Assembly: GCF_946151065.1 (NCBI RefSeq) | Contig: NZ_CAMGZA010000001.1 | Location: forward strand, 310,001 to 374,000 | Length of the DNA stretch: 64,000 nt | Direction of reading: 5' to 3' | Origin: Microbacterium sp. Marseille-Q6965 | GTDB lineage: Bacteria > Actinomycetota > Actinomycetes > Actinomycetales > Microbacteriaceae | In this document: positions 55,409 through 64,000 of the stretch, piece after piece | How positions within the stretch are numbered: position 1 is the stretch's first letter | Layout: every line of letters starts with the position of its first letter | Notes under the pieces: generated by a model | Database searches by the model: none | The model's input: the letters and a program-made list of their open reading frames with translations, nothing else | What the model was told of the DNA's origin: nothing | Program-made: the position numbers and the translations under genes

Positions 55409-56139
55409 TGTGACGCCTCTCCGTCCGGCACGCTCGTGAACGCCTTCGTCCCCTCGATGGTGCCGATGCGGTCCATCGGCCAGGTGCGCAGGAACACCCT
55501 GCCGACCACGTTGTCCAGCGGCACGAAGCCGTCTCCGGGCTTGTCGCGGTTGGCCCGCGAGTCGGCGGACTGGTCGCGGTTGTCGCCCATCACCCAGATC
55601 GACCCCTCGGGCACCGTCACATCGAACGGGTCGTTGGAGGCCTGCGTGTCTCCGGCGGGAAGCTTCAGATACGACAGCTCATCGACCGCTTGGCCGTTCA
55701 CGGTGATCTGACCCATCGCGTTGCAGCACACGACATGGTCCCCCGGCAGGCCCACGACGCGCTTGACGAGGTGATCCTCCGAGTCCGAGGCCGAGATGCC
55801 GACGAGGGTCAGGAACCAGTCGACGCCCTCCTCGAGGGGCGAGCGCTCGGGCGGCGGGGGCGTGTCGAGCCACCCGCCCGGGTCGGCGAACACGACGATC
55901 TCGCCGCGCTCGTAACCGTTCCAGTTCGGCGTCAGCTCATCGACGAGAATCCGGTCGTTGATGAGGAGGGTGTCCTCCATCGACGCCGACGGAATGTAGA
56001 ACGAACGCACCACGAAGGTCTTCACGAGGAACGACACCACGACCGCGATCACGACGATCACGAGGATGTCCCTCGCGAAGAGGACGAACCCCCGACGGCG
56101 GGTTCGGGGCGGGGCGTCGGCGGTCTCTGAACTGCTCAT
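55405..56139 (-). CDS. lepB: signal peptidase I
   Basis: A 244-residue type I signal peptidase. One N-terminal helix (VLFARDILVIVVIAVVVSF) anchors it. The catalytic Ser is in PSASMEDTL and the Lys in HLVKRVVGLPGD. The C-terminal GDNRDQSADSR is the box-E motif. ATG 56139 is chosen because AAGGA lies 4 nt upstream. ATG 56154 has no such site. Confidence 0.95.
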   Translation of the reverse strand: MSSSETADAPPRTRRRGFVLFARDILVIVVIAVVVSFLVKTFVVRSFYIPSASMEDTLLINDRILVDELTPNWNGYERGEIVVFADPGGWLDTPPPPERSPLEEGVDWFLTLVGISASDSEDHLVKRVVGLPGDHVVCCNAMGQITVNGQAVDELSYLKLPAGDTQASNDPFDVTVPEGSIWVMGDNRDQSADSRANRDKPGDGFVPLDNVVGRVFLRTWPMDRIGTIEGTKAFTSVPDGEASQ

Positions 56140-56248
56140 GTGATCCTTCGTCATGCCCCGAGTGCGGGCGCTGCATCAAGCGTCGCACATCCGGACGCCC
56201 CGTCCACGACCGGCCCGCCGAAGGTCCGCCGAGAAACCCGGCGAACGC

Positions 56249-56282
56249 GAGAGCGCCCCGGTCCGCAGACCGGGGCGCTCTC
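56249..56282 (-). terminator. terminator of rplS
   Basis: Perfect 15-bp arms (56249-56263 and 56268-56282) with a 4-nt loop, 7 nt past the rplS stop on the minus strand. It lies between rplS and the lepB start. Confidence 0.85.
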
Positions 56283-56289
56283 GAGGAGG

Positions 56290-56640
56290 TCACGCGTTCT
56301 CGCGCTTCTCCTTGATCTTGGCCTTCTTGCCGCGCAGCTCGCGCAGGTAGTACAGCTTGGCGCGTCGCACGTCACCGCGCGTGACGACCTCGATCTTGTC
56401 GATGATCGGCGAGTGCACCGGGAACGTGCGCTCCACGCCCACCTGGAAGCTGATCTTGCGGACCGTGAAGGTCTCGCGCACGCCGCCGCCCTGGCGGGCG
56501 ATCACGACGCCCTGGAAGACCTGGACACGCGAGCGGTTGCCCTCGGTGATGTTGACGTGCACCTTGACGGTGTCACCGGGGCCGAAGGCGGGGATGTCGG
56601 AGCGGAGCGAGGCCGCGTCGACGGCGTCGAGGATGTTCAT
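56290..56640 (-). CDS. rplS: 50S ribosomal protein L19
   Basis: A 116-residue L19 with the usual [13 protein letters not shown] start, [21 protein letters not shown] region (seen here as [10 protein letters not shown] and [11 protein letters not shown]) and the basic C-terminus. Start ATG 56640. The promoter motif at 56789-56800 is 149 nt upstream. It lies on the opposite strand from map. Confidence 0.96.
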   Translation of the reverse strand: MNILDAVDAASLRSDIPAFGPGDTVKVHVNITEGNRSRVQVFQGVVIARQGGGVRETFTVRKISFQVGVERTFPVHSPIIDKIEVVTRGDVRRAKLYYLRELRGKKAKIKEKRENA

Positions 56641-56788
56641 GGCGCTATCTCTCTGCGGCCGCCACAGGTCGACCGCTGTCGGTTGAAGATTCTGTTCTGT
56701 GCGGTGAGGCCGGATCCCGGCCCTCGGCTCCCCTGAGGCAGAACCGAAGCGGCGGCGCGCAACGGCGCACCGTGCCACGGCACAGCTG

Positions 56789-56800
56789 TCTATTCTGCCA
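56789..56800 (-). promoter_or_regulatory. candidate promoter of rplS
   Basis: The minus-strand sequence TGGCAGAATAGA is identical to the element upstream of rpsP at 59736-59747, 12 of 12 bases. CAGAAT could be the -10 hexamer. It lies 149 nt before the rplS start. Confidence 0.5.
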
Positions 56801-56867
56801 CGGATCGGCAACCCGCCCAAACGCGCCCCGCGACGTCCCCCCGCGCATCATCCGCGAGAATGGACCC

Positions 56868-57641
56868 ATGATCGAACTGCGCACCCCCGCCGAGATCGAG
56901 CAGATGCGGCCCGCCGGCCGCTTCGTCGCCGAGACGCTCGCCACCCTGAAGGACGAGACGAAGGTCGGCACGAACCTGCTCGACATCGATCGGCGCGCGC
57001 ACGACATGATCCGCGCCGCCGGCGCCGAGTCCTGCTACATCGACTACCACCCGTCGTTCGGCGCCATGCCGTTCGGCAAGGTGATCTGCACGTCCATCAA
57101 CGACGCGGTGCTGCACGGCCTGCCGTTCGACTACAACCTGCGCGACGGCGACCTCGTCACCCTGGACTTCGCGGTGTCGGTCGACGGCTGGGTGGCCGAC
57201 TCCGCCGTGTCGTTCGTCGTGGGCACGCCGCGCGACGAGGATCTGCGCCTCATCGACACGACGGAGCGCGCGCTCGAGGCCGCCATCGGGGCCGCGGTCG
57301 TCGGCAATCGGATCGGCGACATCTCGGCCGCCATCGCCTCCGTCGCCCACGCCGACGGCTACTCGATCAACACGGACTTCGGCGGCCACGGCGTCGGCCG
57401 CACCATGCACGGCGACCCGCACGTGCCGAACAACGGCCGCGCCGGCCGCGGCTACCCCCTCAAGCCCGGACTCGTCCTGGCGCTCGAGCCCTGGCTGCTG
57501 CAGACCACGGACGAGCTGTACACCGACGCGGACGGCTGGACGCTGCGCGCGGCCGACGGATCGCGCGGCGCCCACTCCGAGCACACGATCGCCATCACCG
57601 AGGACGGGCCGATCATCCTCACCGACCGCTCGCACCTCTGA
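56868..57641 (+). CDS. map: type I methionine aminopeptidase
   Basis: A 257-residue enzyme that removes the initiator methionine. Metal ligands are in LDFAVSVDGWVADSA (two Asp), GGHGVGRTMHG (His) and EPWLLQTT plus SEHTIAIT (Glu). GAGAAT lies 6 nt before the ATG. It is the only plus-strand gene in the minus-strand dprA-rpsP block. Confidence 0.95.
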   Translation: MIELRTPAEIEQMRPAGRFVAETLATLKDETKVGTNLLDIDRRAHDMIRAAGAESCYIDYHPSFGAMPFGKVICTSINDAVLHGLPFDYNLRDGDLVTLDFAVSVDGWVADSAVSFVVGTPRDEDLRLIDTTERALEAAIGAAVVGNRIGDISAAIASVAHADGYSINTDFGGHGVGRTMHGDPHVPNNGRAGRGYPLKPGLVLALEPWLLQTTDELYTDADGWTLRAADGSRGAHSEHTIAITEDGPIILTDRSHL

Positions 57642-57666
57642 CGCGACGCGGCGCGGCGCAGGGCTT

Positions 57667-58374
57667 TCAGTCGTCGGCGTCGGGCCGCGCGTCGTCGGGC
57701 AGCAGGTCGGGGCGCACGCGGCGCGTGCGCTCCAGGCTCTGCTCGCGGCGCCACTGCGCCACCCGGGCGTGGTTGCCGCTCAGCAGCACGTCGGGCACGG
57801 CGCGGCCGCGCCACACGGCGGGCTTGGTGTAGATGGGGTACTCCAGCAGACCCTCGTCCTCGTGCGACTCTTCGACGAGGCTCTCGGGGTTGCCGACCAT
57901 ACCCGGGATGAGGCGTGCCACGGCCTCGATCATCGCCATCGCGGCGACCTCGCCGCCGTTGAGCACGTAGTCGCCCAGACTGACGAGCCGCACCCTGCCG
58001 CGCTCGGCGTACTCGTCGATCACGCGCTGATCGATGCCCTCGTATCGCCCGCATGCAAAGGCGAGCTGGCTCTCCGTCGCCAGCTCGCGTGCCATGCGCT
58101 GAGTGAACCGCTCCCCGGCGGGCGACGGCACGAGGAGCAGGGCCTCGTCGCCGAGGATCTCGTCGAGCGCCTCGCCCCAGGGCTCCGGCTTCATCACCAT
58201 GCCGGCACCGCCGCCGTAGGGGGTGTCATCCACCGTGCGGTGACGGTCGTGGGTCCAGTCGCGCAGGTCGTGCACGCGCACGTCGAGCAGGCCGCGCTCG
58301 CGCGCCTTGCCGACGAGCGAGACGCCGAGCACATCGAAGAACGCCGGGAAGATCGTGACGATGTCGATGCGCAT
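57667..58374 (-). CDS. trmD: tRNA (guanine-N1)-methyltransferase
   Basis: A 235-residue TrmD that methylates G37. The trefoil-knot SAM site contains [10 protein letters not shown] and [11 protein letters not shown]. It follows rimM with a 1-nt gap and precedes (in convergence) map. Confidence 0.96.
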   Translation of the reverse strand: MRIDIVTIFPAFFDVLGVSLVGKARERGLLDVRVHDLRDWTHDRHRTVDDTPYGGGAGMVMKPEPWGEALDEILGDEALLLVPSPAGERFTQRMARELATESQLAFACGRYEGIDQRVIDEYAERGRVRLVSLGDYVLNGGEVAAMAMIEAVARLIPGMVGNPESLVEESHEDEGLLEYPIYTKPAVWRGRAVPDVLLSGNHARVAQWRREQSLERTRRVRPDLLPDDARPDADD

Positions 58375-58375
58375 G

Positions 58376-58954
58376 TCAGCTCTCGGCGCCGTCCTCGTCC
58401 GCCGGCTCGTCCGGCAGGTCCTCGAAGAGCCCCGGGGGCGGCGTCACGACGATGCGGCCGCCCTCGATGTCCACCTCGGGCACGATCGCCGAGACGAACG
58501 GCACCATCACCTCGCGCTCGCCGGCCTTCACAATCAGCAGGTCCTGCGCCGGGAAGTGGTCCACGCGGGCCACCTTGCCCACCACGGATCCGTCTCGCAC
58601 GACGTCGAGACCCACGAGCTCGTGGTCGTACCAGGCGTCGGCCTCGGCGGGCTCGTCCTGATCCTGGTCGACCCACAGGATCGCGCGGACGAGCGTCTCG
58701 GCCTCGGTGCGGTCTTCGACGCCCTCGAGGAAGACGACCGGGTGTCCGTTCATCCACTTGAACTCACGCACGGTCACATGCTTGCCGTGCCACTTGGAGC
58801 CTTCCGGCACCTGCAGCGTGAACGACGCCCCCGGCACGAAGCGGCGATCGGGGTCGTCGGTGTACAGCTCCACCTTGAGCGCGCCCTTGAGGCCGTGCGC
58901 CTTCAGCAGGCGACCGACGCGGAGCTGCGTCTTCCCTGCGCGCGGCTTCGCCAC
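58376..58954 (-). CDS. rimM: ribosome maturation factor RimM
   Basis: A 192-residue RimM with an N-terminal domain ([18 protein letters not shown]) and a PRC-barrel C-terminal part ([12 protein letters not shown]). It assists 30S maturation with S19. GTG 58954 is used. It is 1 nt after khpA's stop. Confidence 0.94.
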   Translation of the reverse strand: MAKPRAGKTQLRVGRLLKAHGLKGALKVELYTDDPDRRFVPGASFTLQVPEGSKWHGKHVTVREFKWMNGHPVVFLEGVEDRTEAETLVRAILWVDQDQDEPAEADAWYDHELVGLDVVRDGSVVGKVARVDHFPAQDLLIVKAGEREVMVPFVSAIVPEVDIEGGRIVVTPPPGLFEDLPDEPADEDGAES

Positions 58955-58955
58955 G

Positions 58956-59186
58956 TCAGCCGTCCGCGACGTCGACGCGTACGCGCCTGCCGTCCGCGAG
59001 GGCGGCCACGACGGTGCGCAGCGCCTTCGCGGTGCGACCGCCGCGCCCGATCACGCGACCCCGGTCCTCGGGGGCGACGTGCACCTCGAGCACGTCACCC
59101 CGCGGGGACGACGAGGACACGATGCGCACGTCGTCCGGGCGATCGACGATCCCCTTGACGACGTGCTCGAGCGCGGCGGCCAGCAC
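58956..59186 (-). CDS. khpA: KH-domain RNA-binding protein KhpA
   Basis: A 76-residue single KH domain with GRVIGRGGRTAKALR, the GXXG loop. GTG start at 59186 (MLAAALEHVV). Located between rpsP and rimM as in other actinobacteria. Confidence 0.92.
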   Translation of the reverse strand: MLAAALEHVVKGIVDRPDDVRIVSSSSPRGDVLEVHVAPEDRGRVIGRGGRTAKALRTVVAALADGRRVRVDVADG

Positions 59187-59191
59187 GGCGA

Positions 59192-59608
59192 TTACTCGGC
59201 GGTCTCGGCCGGAGCCTCGGCCTCGGCGGGAGCCCCAGCGGGCTCCTCGGCCTTCTTCTCGGCCTTGGGCTTGACGACCGACTTCTTGTTGGCGTCGGGC
59301 TCGAACGCGGCCTTCTCACCCTTGACCTGGACGGTGGACTTCGCGTCCTTGTCGCCCTTGAAGGTGCCCCAGTCGCCCGTGAGCTTGAGGATGGCGCGCA
59401 CCTGCTCGGTCGGCTGCGCGCCGACGCTCAGCCAGTACTGCGCACGCTCCGAGTCGACCTCGATGAACGAGGGCTCCTCGGTGGGGTGGTACTTGCCGAT
59501 CTCCTCGATCACGCGACCGTCGCGCTTGGTGCGCGAGTCGGCGACGACGATGCGGTAGTACGGCGCGCGGATCTTGCCCAGGCGCTTCAGACGGATCTTG
59601 ACAGCCAC
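59192..59608 (-). CDS. rpsP: 30S ribosomal protein S16
   Basis: A 138-residue S16 with the usual [20 protein letters not shown] start. The C-terminal 60 residues form a Lys/Ala/Glu-rich extension ([12 protein letters not shown]). GTG 59608 is used with AGGAG 4 nt upstream. The candidate promoter at 59736-59747 is 128 nt upstream. Confidence 0.96.
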   Translation of the reverse strand: MAVKIRLKRLGKIRAPYYRIVVADSRTKRDGRVIEEIGKYHPTEEPSFIEVDSERAQYWLSVGAQPTEQVRAILKLTGDWGTFKGDKDAKSTVQVKGEKAAFEPDANKKSVVKPKAEKKAEEPAGAPAEAEAPAETAE

Positions 59609-59735
59609 GATTCTCCTGTGGGTGTGTGAAAGTGAACGAACCATTCGCCGATCGCGTGGGGTCATGCACGCCGGCGGAAGCTCAAAGGGGTCGGATCGCC
59701 GCGCTGGATAGAGGGTCGAGCGCGCGTTCCAAACC

Positions 59736-59747
59736 TCTATTCTGCCA
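59736..59747 (-). promoter_or_regulatory. candidate promoter of rpsP
   Basis: Minus-strand TGGCAGAATAGA, an exact 12-base match with the element upstream of rplS (56789-56800). CAGAAT is the likely -10 hexamer. Confidence 0.5.
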
Positions 59748-59839
59748 GATCGCCCGCCGACCGACGAATCCAACACGGCGCGACCCTCGGCGGATTCCCG
59801 GCAACCCCGCACGACTGCGGACTTGCACATCTGCGGAAG

Positions 59840-59858
59840 TTAGGCAAACCTTGCTCAC
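59840..59858 (+). promoter_or_regulatory. weak second iron box
   Basis: TTAGGCAAACCTTGCTC matches about 10 of 17 positions of the DtxR/IdeR consensus. It lies 30 nt upstream of the stronger box and may extend repressor binding. Confidence 0.35.
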
Positions 59859-59869
59859 GGCCCACCTTG

Positions 59870-59888
59870 TTAGGTGAGCCTCACCTCT
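59870..59888 (+). promoter_or_regulatory. DtxR/IdeR iron box
   Basis: TTAGGTGAGCCTCACCT is an almost perfect palindrome close to the DtxR/IdeR consensus. It lies about 45 nt before the GTG of the binding protein. It should repress the uptake operon when iron is plentiful. Confidence 0.75.
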
Positions 59889-59930
59889 CCTCGCCTCTTC
59901 CCGATGTGACTACCCGAAAGTGAGGCCCCC

Positions 59931-60944
59931 GTGCTCCGCAGGCCCCTCCTCGCCCTTGCCGCCGGTGTCGGCTCGATCGCGCTCCTCGCGTCGTGCGCCA
60001 CGTCCGATGCCCCCGCAGAGGCGGGCGCCTCGGACGACACCATCACGATCGAGCACGCACTCGGAACCACGGAGGTGCCCGCGAACCCCGAACGGGTCGC
60101 GGCGATCGGCTGGGGCAACCACGACACCGCGCTGGCGCTCGGAATCGCGCCGGTGGGCGTGGACGACCAGACGTGGTCGATGGACGGCGGCGACGGCCTC
60201 GGCATCTACGAATGGTCGCTCGAGGCGTACGACGAGCTCGGCGCCGAAGAGCCCGTCGTCTTCGACACGACCGACGGTGTCGACTTCGAGGCCATCGCCG
60301 AGACGGCCCCCGACCTCATCATCGCCGCGCAGTCGGGTCTGACCGAGGAGGACTACGAGACGCTCAGCGAGATCGCCCCCGTCGTCGCCCACCCCGGCGT
60401 GCCCTGGCTCACGAGCTGGCGCGACTCGATCGCCCTCAACTCGGAGGCACTGGGCCGCAAGGCGGAGGGTGAGCAGCTGATCGCCGACCTCGAGCAGCAG
60501 ATCGCCGACGCAACGGCCGACGCGGGCTTCGAGGGCAAGACGGCCGCCTTCTTCTCCTTCAATGAGGCCGATCTGTCCACCACGTCGGTCTACACCGACG
60601 GCGACGTGCGCTCGGCCTTCCTCGGTGACCTCGGGTTCGAGATGCCGCAGGTCGCGATCGAGGCCGCCGAGAGCGGCACCTTCTACGCCGACATCGCCGC
60701 CGACAACGCCGACCGCCTGGCCGACGTCGACGTCATCGTCACCTACGGTCACGACTCGCTGCTGGCGGCGCTGCAGGCCGACCCGCTGTGGAACACGGTG
60801 CCCGCCGTGCAGAACGGCGCGGTCGTCACGGTCGGCGCGGGCGAACCGCTCAGCGGTGCGGTCAGTGCCACCGCCCTGTCGATTCCGTGGATGCTCGATG
60901 AATACGTCGGCCTGCTGAGCGACGCCGCCGCGACGGCGGAGTGA
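59931..60944 (+). CDS. iron-siderophore-binding lipoprotein
   Basis: A 337-residue FhuD/FepB-type binding protein. It has a signal peptide with lipobox LASC near residue 22, then a periplasmic-binding fold with HALGTTEVPANPERV and a C-terminal helix region. GTG start has GTGAGG 5 nt upstream. First gene of the operon. Siderophore type cannot be told. Confidence 0.92.
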   Translation: MLRRPLLALAAGVGSIALLASCATSDAPAEAGASDDTITIEHALGTTEVPANPERVAAIGWGNHDTALALGIAPVGVDDQTWSMDGGDGLGIYEWSLEAYDELGAEEPVVFDTTDGVDFEAIAETAPDLIIAAQSGLTEEDYETLSEIAPVVAHPGVPWLTSWRDSIALNSEALGRKAEGEQLIADLEQQIADATADAGFEGKTAAFFSFNEADLSTTSVYTDGDVRSAFLGDLGFEMPQVAIEAAESGTFYADIAADNADRLADVDVIVTYGHDSLLAALQADPLWNTVPAVQNGAVVTVGAGEPLSGAVSATALSIPWMLDEYVGLLSDAAATAE

Positions 60945-60954
60945 GCGCACGGCG

Positions 60955-62010
60955 ATGACGACGGGCCTGACCGCGCACGCGGGCGCCCCCACCACGACGG
61001 TGCGGGCGCCCCGGCGCGGCGTCGTCCTCGTGGTCGGCGTCGCCGCGGTCTGTGTCTCGATCGTCCTCTCGCTTGCCTTCGGCTCGCGGCTCGTGAGCCT
61101 GGCGGAGGTCGCGAACGGGCTGTCGACCTGGGTCCGCGGCGAGCTCCCGGCCGAGATCGGCGCGATCGCCGTGCAGGATCGGATCCCGCGGACGGTGCTC
61201 GCCCTCGTCGCCGGGGCGGCGCTCGCGATGTCGGGCGCCGTCATGCAGGCCATCACACGCAACCCGATCGCGGACCCCGGCATCCTCGGCGTCAACACCG
61301 GCGCCGCGCTGTTCGTGGTGTGCGGCATGGCGTTCTTCGGCATGACCACCGCCTTCCAGTTCCTCGGGTTGGCGCTCGCCGGCAGCCTGCTCGCCGCCGC
61401 GTTCGTCTACCTCGTCGGGTCGGTGGGCCCCGGCGGCGCCACGCCGATCAAGCTGGCGCTGGCCGGTGCGGCGAGCACGGCGGCGCTCTCGTCCCTCGTG
61501 AGCGCGGTGCTGCTGCCGCGCGCGCAGGCGATGACCGAGTTCCGGTTCTGGCAGGTCGGCGGTGTGGGCGGCGCGACGTGGGACAACATCGCGGTCGTCG
61601 CCCCGCTCCTCGCCGTCGCCGCGGCGGCCGCGTTCGCGCTCGCACCGGCGCTCAACGCGCTCGCCCTCGGCGACGATGTCGCCGTGGGGCTGGGCGTGCG
61701 TGTGGGCCGCACACGCGCCGTGGCCGCCCTCGCGGGCGTCGTGCTGTGCGCGGGCGTGACGGCCGTGGCCGGCCCGATCGCCTTCGTGGGGCTGATGATC
61801 CCGCACGCCGTGCGACTGCTCACCGGGCCGGATCAGCGCTGGCTGCTGCCGCTGTCCGCGCTCGGCGGCGCCGTCCTGCTCACGCTCGCCGACACGGCGG
61901 GTCGCGTCATCGGTTCCCCCGGCGAGGTCGAGGCCGGCATCCTGACGGCCTTCCTCGGCGCACCCGTCCTCGTGATCATCGCCCGCCGCACCCGGATGAG
62001 GGCTCTGTGA
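60955..62010 (+). CDS. iron-siderophore permease (FecCD family), first
   Basis: A 351-residue FecCD permease with about nine hydrophobic helices. Conserved RIPRTVLALVAGAALAMSG and NPIADPGILGVN are present, and the C-terminal GAPVLVIIARR. It follows the binding protein after 10 nt. It pairs with the permease at 62010-63068. Confidence 0.93.
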   Translation: MTTGLTAHAGAPTTTVRAPRRGVVLVVGVAAVCVSIVLSLAFGSRLVSLAEVANGLSTWVRGELPAEIGAIAVQDRIPRTVLALVAGAALAMSGAVMQAITRNPIADPGILGVNTGAALFVVCGMAFFGMTTAFQFLGLALAGSLLAAAFVYLVGSVGPGGATPIKLALAGAASTAALSSLVSAVLLPRAQAMTEFRFWQVGGVGGATWDNIAVVAPLLAVAAAAAFALAPALNALALGDDVAVGLGVRVGRTRAVAALAGVVLCAGVTAVAGPIAFVGLMIPHAVRLLTGPDQRWLLPLSALGGAVLLTLADTAGRVIGSPGEVEAGILTAFLGAPVLVIIARRTRMRAL

Positions 62011-63068
62011 TGACCGCCATCACGCTCCTCGTCCCAGACGCGGCGATCGACGTGACCGCGCTGCGTCGCGGCCGGCGCCGGCGCGCGCGCCGCCGGGTGA
62101 TCGGCGTCTCGGCGCTGTCCGTTCTGCTCGTCGCGCTCCTCGTCGCGATGGTCATGCTTGGTTCGACGATCTATCCCGTCTCCGACGTTCTGGCGGTACT
62201 GAGCGGCCAGGACGTCCCGGGTGCCTCGTTCACCGTGGGGCGACTGCGCATCCCCCGCGCCGTCACCGGGGTGCTCGCCGGCGTCGCGCTCGGGATCGCC
62301 GGGTCCACGTTCCAGACGCTCCTGCGCAACCCCCTCGCGAGCCCAGATGTCATCGGCATCACCTCAGGGGCGAGCGCCGCGGCCGTCCTCGGACTCGTCA
62401 TCCTCCACCTTTCCGGCGGCGCGACCACGGCGCTCGCCCTGGGCGTGGGCATCGCGACCGCCGTGGTCATCTACCTGGCGGCGCGCGGCGGCGACGCCAC
62501 GGGCGGGCGTCTCATCCTCATCGGGATCGGCGTGGGCGCCATGCTCGATGCGGTCGTTTCCTACCTCATTCAGCGCGCCGCCGAATGGGATGTCGCCACG
62601 GCGATGCGCTGGCTCACCGGAAGCCTCAACGGATCGCGCATGGAGGACGTGCCGCCGCTACTCGTCGCGGTCGTCCTGCTCGTGCCGCTGGTCCTGCTGC
62701 TCTCGCGCGATCTGGACGCGCTCGCGCTCGGGGACGCCTCGGCCGCCGCGCTCGGGGTGCGTGTGGACCGGGCGCGCGTGCTCCTCATCGTCTGTGCCGT
62801 CGCGCTGGCCTGCTTCGCCACGGCGACGACGGGGCCGATCGCGTTCGTCGCCTTCCTGGCCGGCCCGATCGCCGCGCGCATCGTCGGCGCCGGCTCGTCC
62901 CTCGTCGTCCCGGCGGCGCTGGTGGGCGCGTGCCTCGTGCTCGCGGCCGACCTGCTCGGCCAGTTCGCCTTCGGCACCCGGTTCCCCGTCGGCGTCATCA
63001 CCGGCGTCCTCGGGGCGCCGTACCTCCTGTATCTGCTCATCCGCTCCGCCAAGCGAGGTCGCTCATGA
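62010..63068 (+). CDS. iron-siderophore permease (FecCD family), second
   Basis: A 352-residue FecCD permease with an Arg-rich cytosolic N-terminus (RRGRRRRARRR) and about nine helices. RIPRAVTGVLAGVALGIAG and NPLASPDVIGITSGA match the family. ATG 62010 overlaps the first permease stop (TGATG). The two permeases form the heterodimeric channel. Confidence 0.93.
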   Translation: MTAITLLVPDAAIDVTALRRGRRRRARRRVIGVSALSVLLVALLVAMVMLGSTIYPVSDVLAVLSGQDVPGASFTVGRLRIPRAVTGVLAGVALGIAGSTFQTLLRNPLASPDVIGITSGASAAAVLGLVILHLSGGATTALALGVGIATAVVIYLAARGGDATGGRLILIGIGVGAMLDAVVSYLIQRAAEWDVATAMRWLTGSLNGSRMEDVPPLLVAVVLLVPLVLLLSRDLDALALGDASAAALGVRVDRARVLLIVCAVALACFATATTGPIAFVAFLAGPIAARIVGAGSSLVVPAALVGACLVLAADLLGQFAFGTRFPVGVITGVLGAPYLLYLLIRSAKRGRS

Positions 63069-63919
63069 CCCCCACCCACATCCTCGAGACGCAGGGGCTC
63101 CGCGCCGGCTACGGCAGCAGCACGATCGTCGACGGCGTCGACCTCGCGCTGCCCCCGGGCAAGATCAGCGTCATCGTCGGTGCCAACGCGTCCGGCAAGT
63201 CGACGCTGCTCAAGACGCTCGCGCGGCTGCTCGCGCCGCAGGACGGCTCGGTGCTGTTGGACGGCAGCCGGATCGACGCACTGCCCACGAAGCAGTTGGC
63301 ACGCACGCTCGGCCTGCTGCCACAGGCGCCCGTCGCGCCCGAGGGGATCGCCGTCGCCGACCTCGTCTCGCGCGGTCGACACCCGCACCAGAAGCTGTTC
63401 CGCTCGTGGACCGCCGAGGACGAGCTCGCTGTCGCACGCGCCCTCGCCGAGACCGGCACCGCAGAGCTCGCCGACGCGGCCGTCGACGAGCTCTCGGGCG
63501 GCCAGCGGCAGCGCGTGTGGATCGCCATGGCCCTGGCACAGGAGGCCGAGGTGCTGCTGCTCGACGAGCCGACGACCTATCTCGATCTCGCGCACCAGGT
63601 CGAGGTCCTCGACCTGCTCACCGATCTCAATCGTGAGCGCGGCACGACCGTCGCGATGGTGTTGCACGACATCAATCTGGCGGCCCGGTACGCCGATCAC
63701 CTTTTCGCGATGCGCGGAGGGCGGCTCGTCGCGTCGGGCGCCCCGAGCGAGGTCGTCACGGCGGAGCTCGTCCGCGACGTGTTCGGCCTCGATGCTCACG
63801 TCATCCCCGATCCGGTCTCCGGGACCCCGCTCATCCTGCCGCGGGGTCGCCACCACGTTCTCGCAGACGACGGCCACGCCGAGCCGGCCGCCGCGACCCC
63901 ACAGGGAGCACACGCATGA
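63065..63919 (+). CDS. iron-siderophore ABC transporter ATPase
   Basis: A 284-residue FecE/FhuC-type ATPase with Walker A GANASGKSTLLKT, signature LSGGQRQRVWIAMAL, Walker B VLLLDEPTTYLDL and VLHDINLAARYAD. It overlaps the permease by 4 nt. It powers uptake of the ferric siderophore. Confidence 0.94.
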   Translation: MTPTHILETQGLRAGYGSSTIVDGVDLALPPGKISVIVGANASGKSTLLKTLARLLAPQDGSVLLDGSRIDALPTKQLARTLGLLPQAPVAPEGIAVADLVSRGRHPHQKLFRSWTAEDELAVARALAETGTAELADAAVDELSGGQRQRVWIAMALAQEAEVLLLDEPTTYLDLAHQVEVLDLLTDLNRERGTTVAMVLHDINLAARYADHLFAMRGGRLVASGAPSEVVTAELVRDVFGLDAHVIPDPVSGTPLILPRGRHHVLADDGHAEPAAATPQGAHA

Positions 63920-64000
63920 CCATGACGGCCGTCGACACCCGCCCGAACCGCTTCTTCCGCGGCCGCGTGGTGCGCATCCAGGACCTCACGCCCAGCTTCC
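63916..64000 (+). CDS. siderophore-interacting protein (partial, cut by window end)
   Basis: Only the first 28 codons are present. The start TAVDTRPNRFFRGRVVRIQD and the segment DLTPSF match FAD-binding siderophore-interacting (ViuB/YqjH-like) ferric reductases. The ATG overlaps the ATPase stop by 4 nt. ATG 63922 is a close alternative start. It would release iron from the imported siderophore. Confidence 0.75.
   Translation, partial: MTMTAVDTRPNRFFRGRVVRIQDLTPSF

Larger units (their letters stand above)
59609..59930. other. intergenic region between rpsP and the iron operon
   Basis: 322 nt. It holds the candidate rpsP promoter (59736-59747, minus strand) and, from 59840, two TTAGG-type iron boxes and the promoter of the siderophore operon (plus strand). 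No small ORF is supported. Confidence 0.7.

Overview
The window is chromosomal DNA from a very GC-rich actinobacterium, most likely a member of the Microbacteriaceae close to Microbacterium. The signs are the strong G/C bias at third codon positions, many GTG starts, many genes with a TANNNT -10 element only 6-8 nt before the start codon (leaderless architecture), and actinobacterial gene orders such as rpsP-khpA-rimM-trmD / rplS-lepB-rnhB-DUF2469-yraN-comM-dprA and xerC / rpsB-tsf-pyrH-frr-cdsA. I saw no rRNA, CRISPR array, IS element or prophage. Two tRNA genes are present.

Layout. 0-4 kb: acyl-CoA thioesterases and the SufU/SufS sulfur-transfer pair. 4-7.5 kb: a ProVWX-type glycine betaine/proline importer. 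7.5-11.5 kb: EttA, a lipoprotein, an SSB and MsrA. 11.5-13.6 kb: tRNA-Arg, oligoribonuclease, tRNA-His, and an overlapping operon of a minimal metalloprotease, ClpS and a DUF2017 protein. 13.6-17.3 kb: a small kinase, a GerW/YtfJ-like protein, DinB and GatB. 17.3-24 kb: a peptide-type ABC importer with an MptpB-like phosphatase and a divergent GntR/UTRA regulator, lying between gatB and gatCA. 24-28.6 kb: gatA, gatC and an orphan type VII secretion-like cassette. 28.6-35 kb: FadD, aldo/keto reductase, LigA and MnmA. 35-39.1 kb: an IscS-type desulfurase, a CnoX-like thioredoxin/TPR protein and a large multi-segment membrane protein.

39-43 kb: an AI-2E family exporter, a hydrolase, a zinc-binding-like protein, a lytic transglycosylase and a DivIVA-repeat protein coupled to CdsA. 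43-49.2 kb: CdsA, Frr, PyrH, Tsf, RpsB, a LytM protein that looks catalytically dead, and XerC. 49.3-51 kb: two small acidic proteins and a zinc alcohol/formaldehyde dehydrogenase that separate xerC from dprA. 51-59.6 kb: the conserved DprA-to-RpsP block, with map on the opposite strand. 59.8-64 kb: an iron-regulated siderophore uptake operon, ending in a siderophore-interacting protein cut by the window edge.

Most of the window is housekeeping. The parts that look accessory or poorly described are the import/phosphatase module inside the gat locus, the T7SS-like cassette without machinery, the membrane protein with an internal lipobox, the DivIVA-repeat/CdsA pair, and the acidic-protein/dehydrogenase insertion between dprA and xerC.
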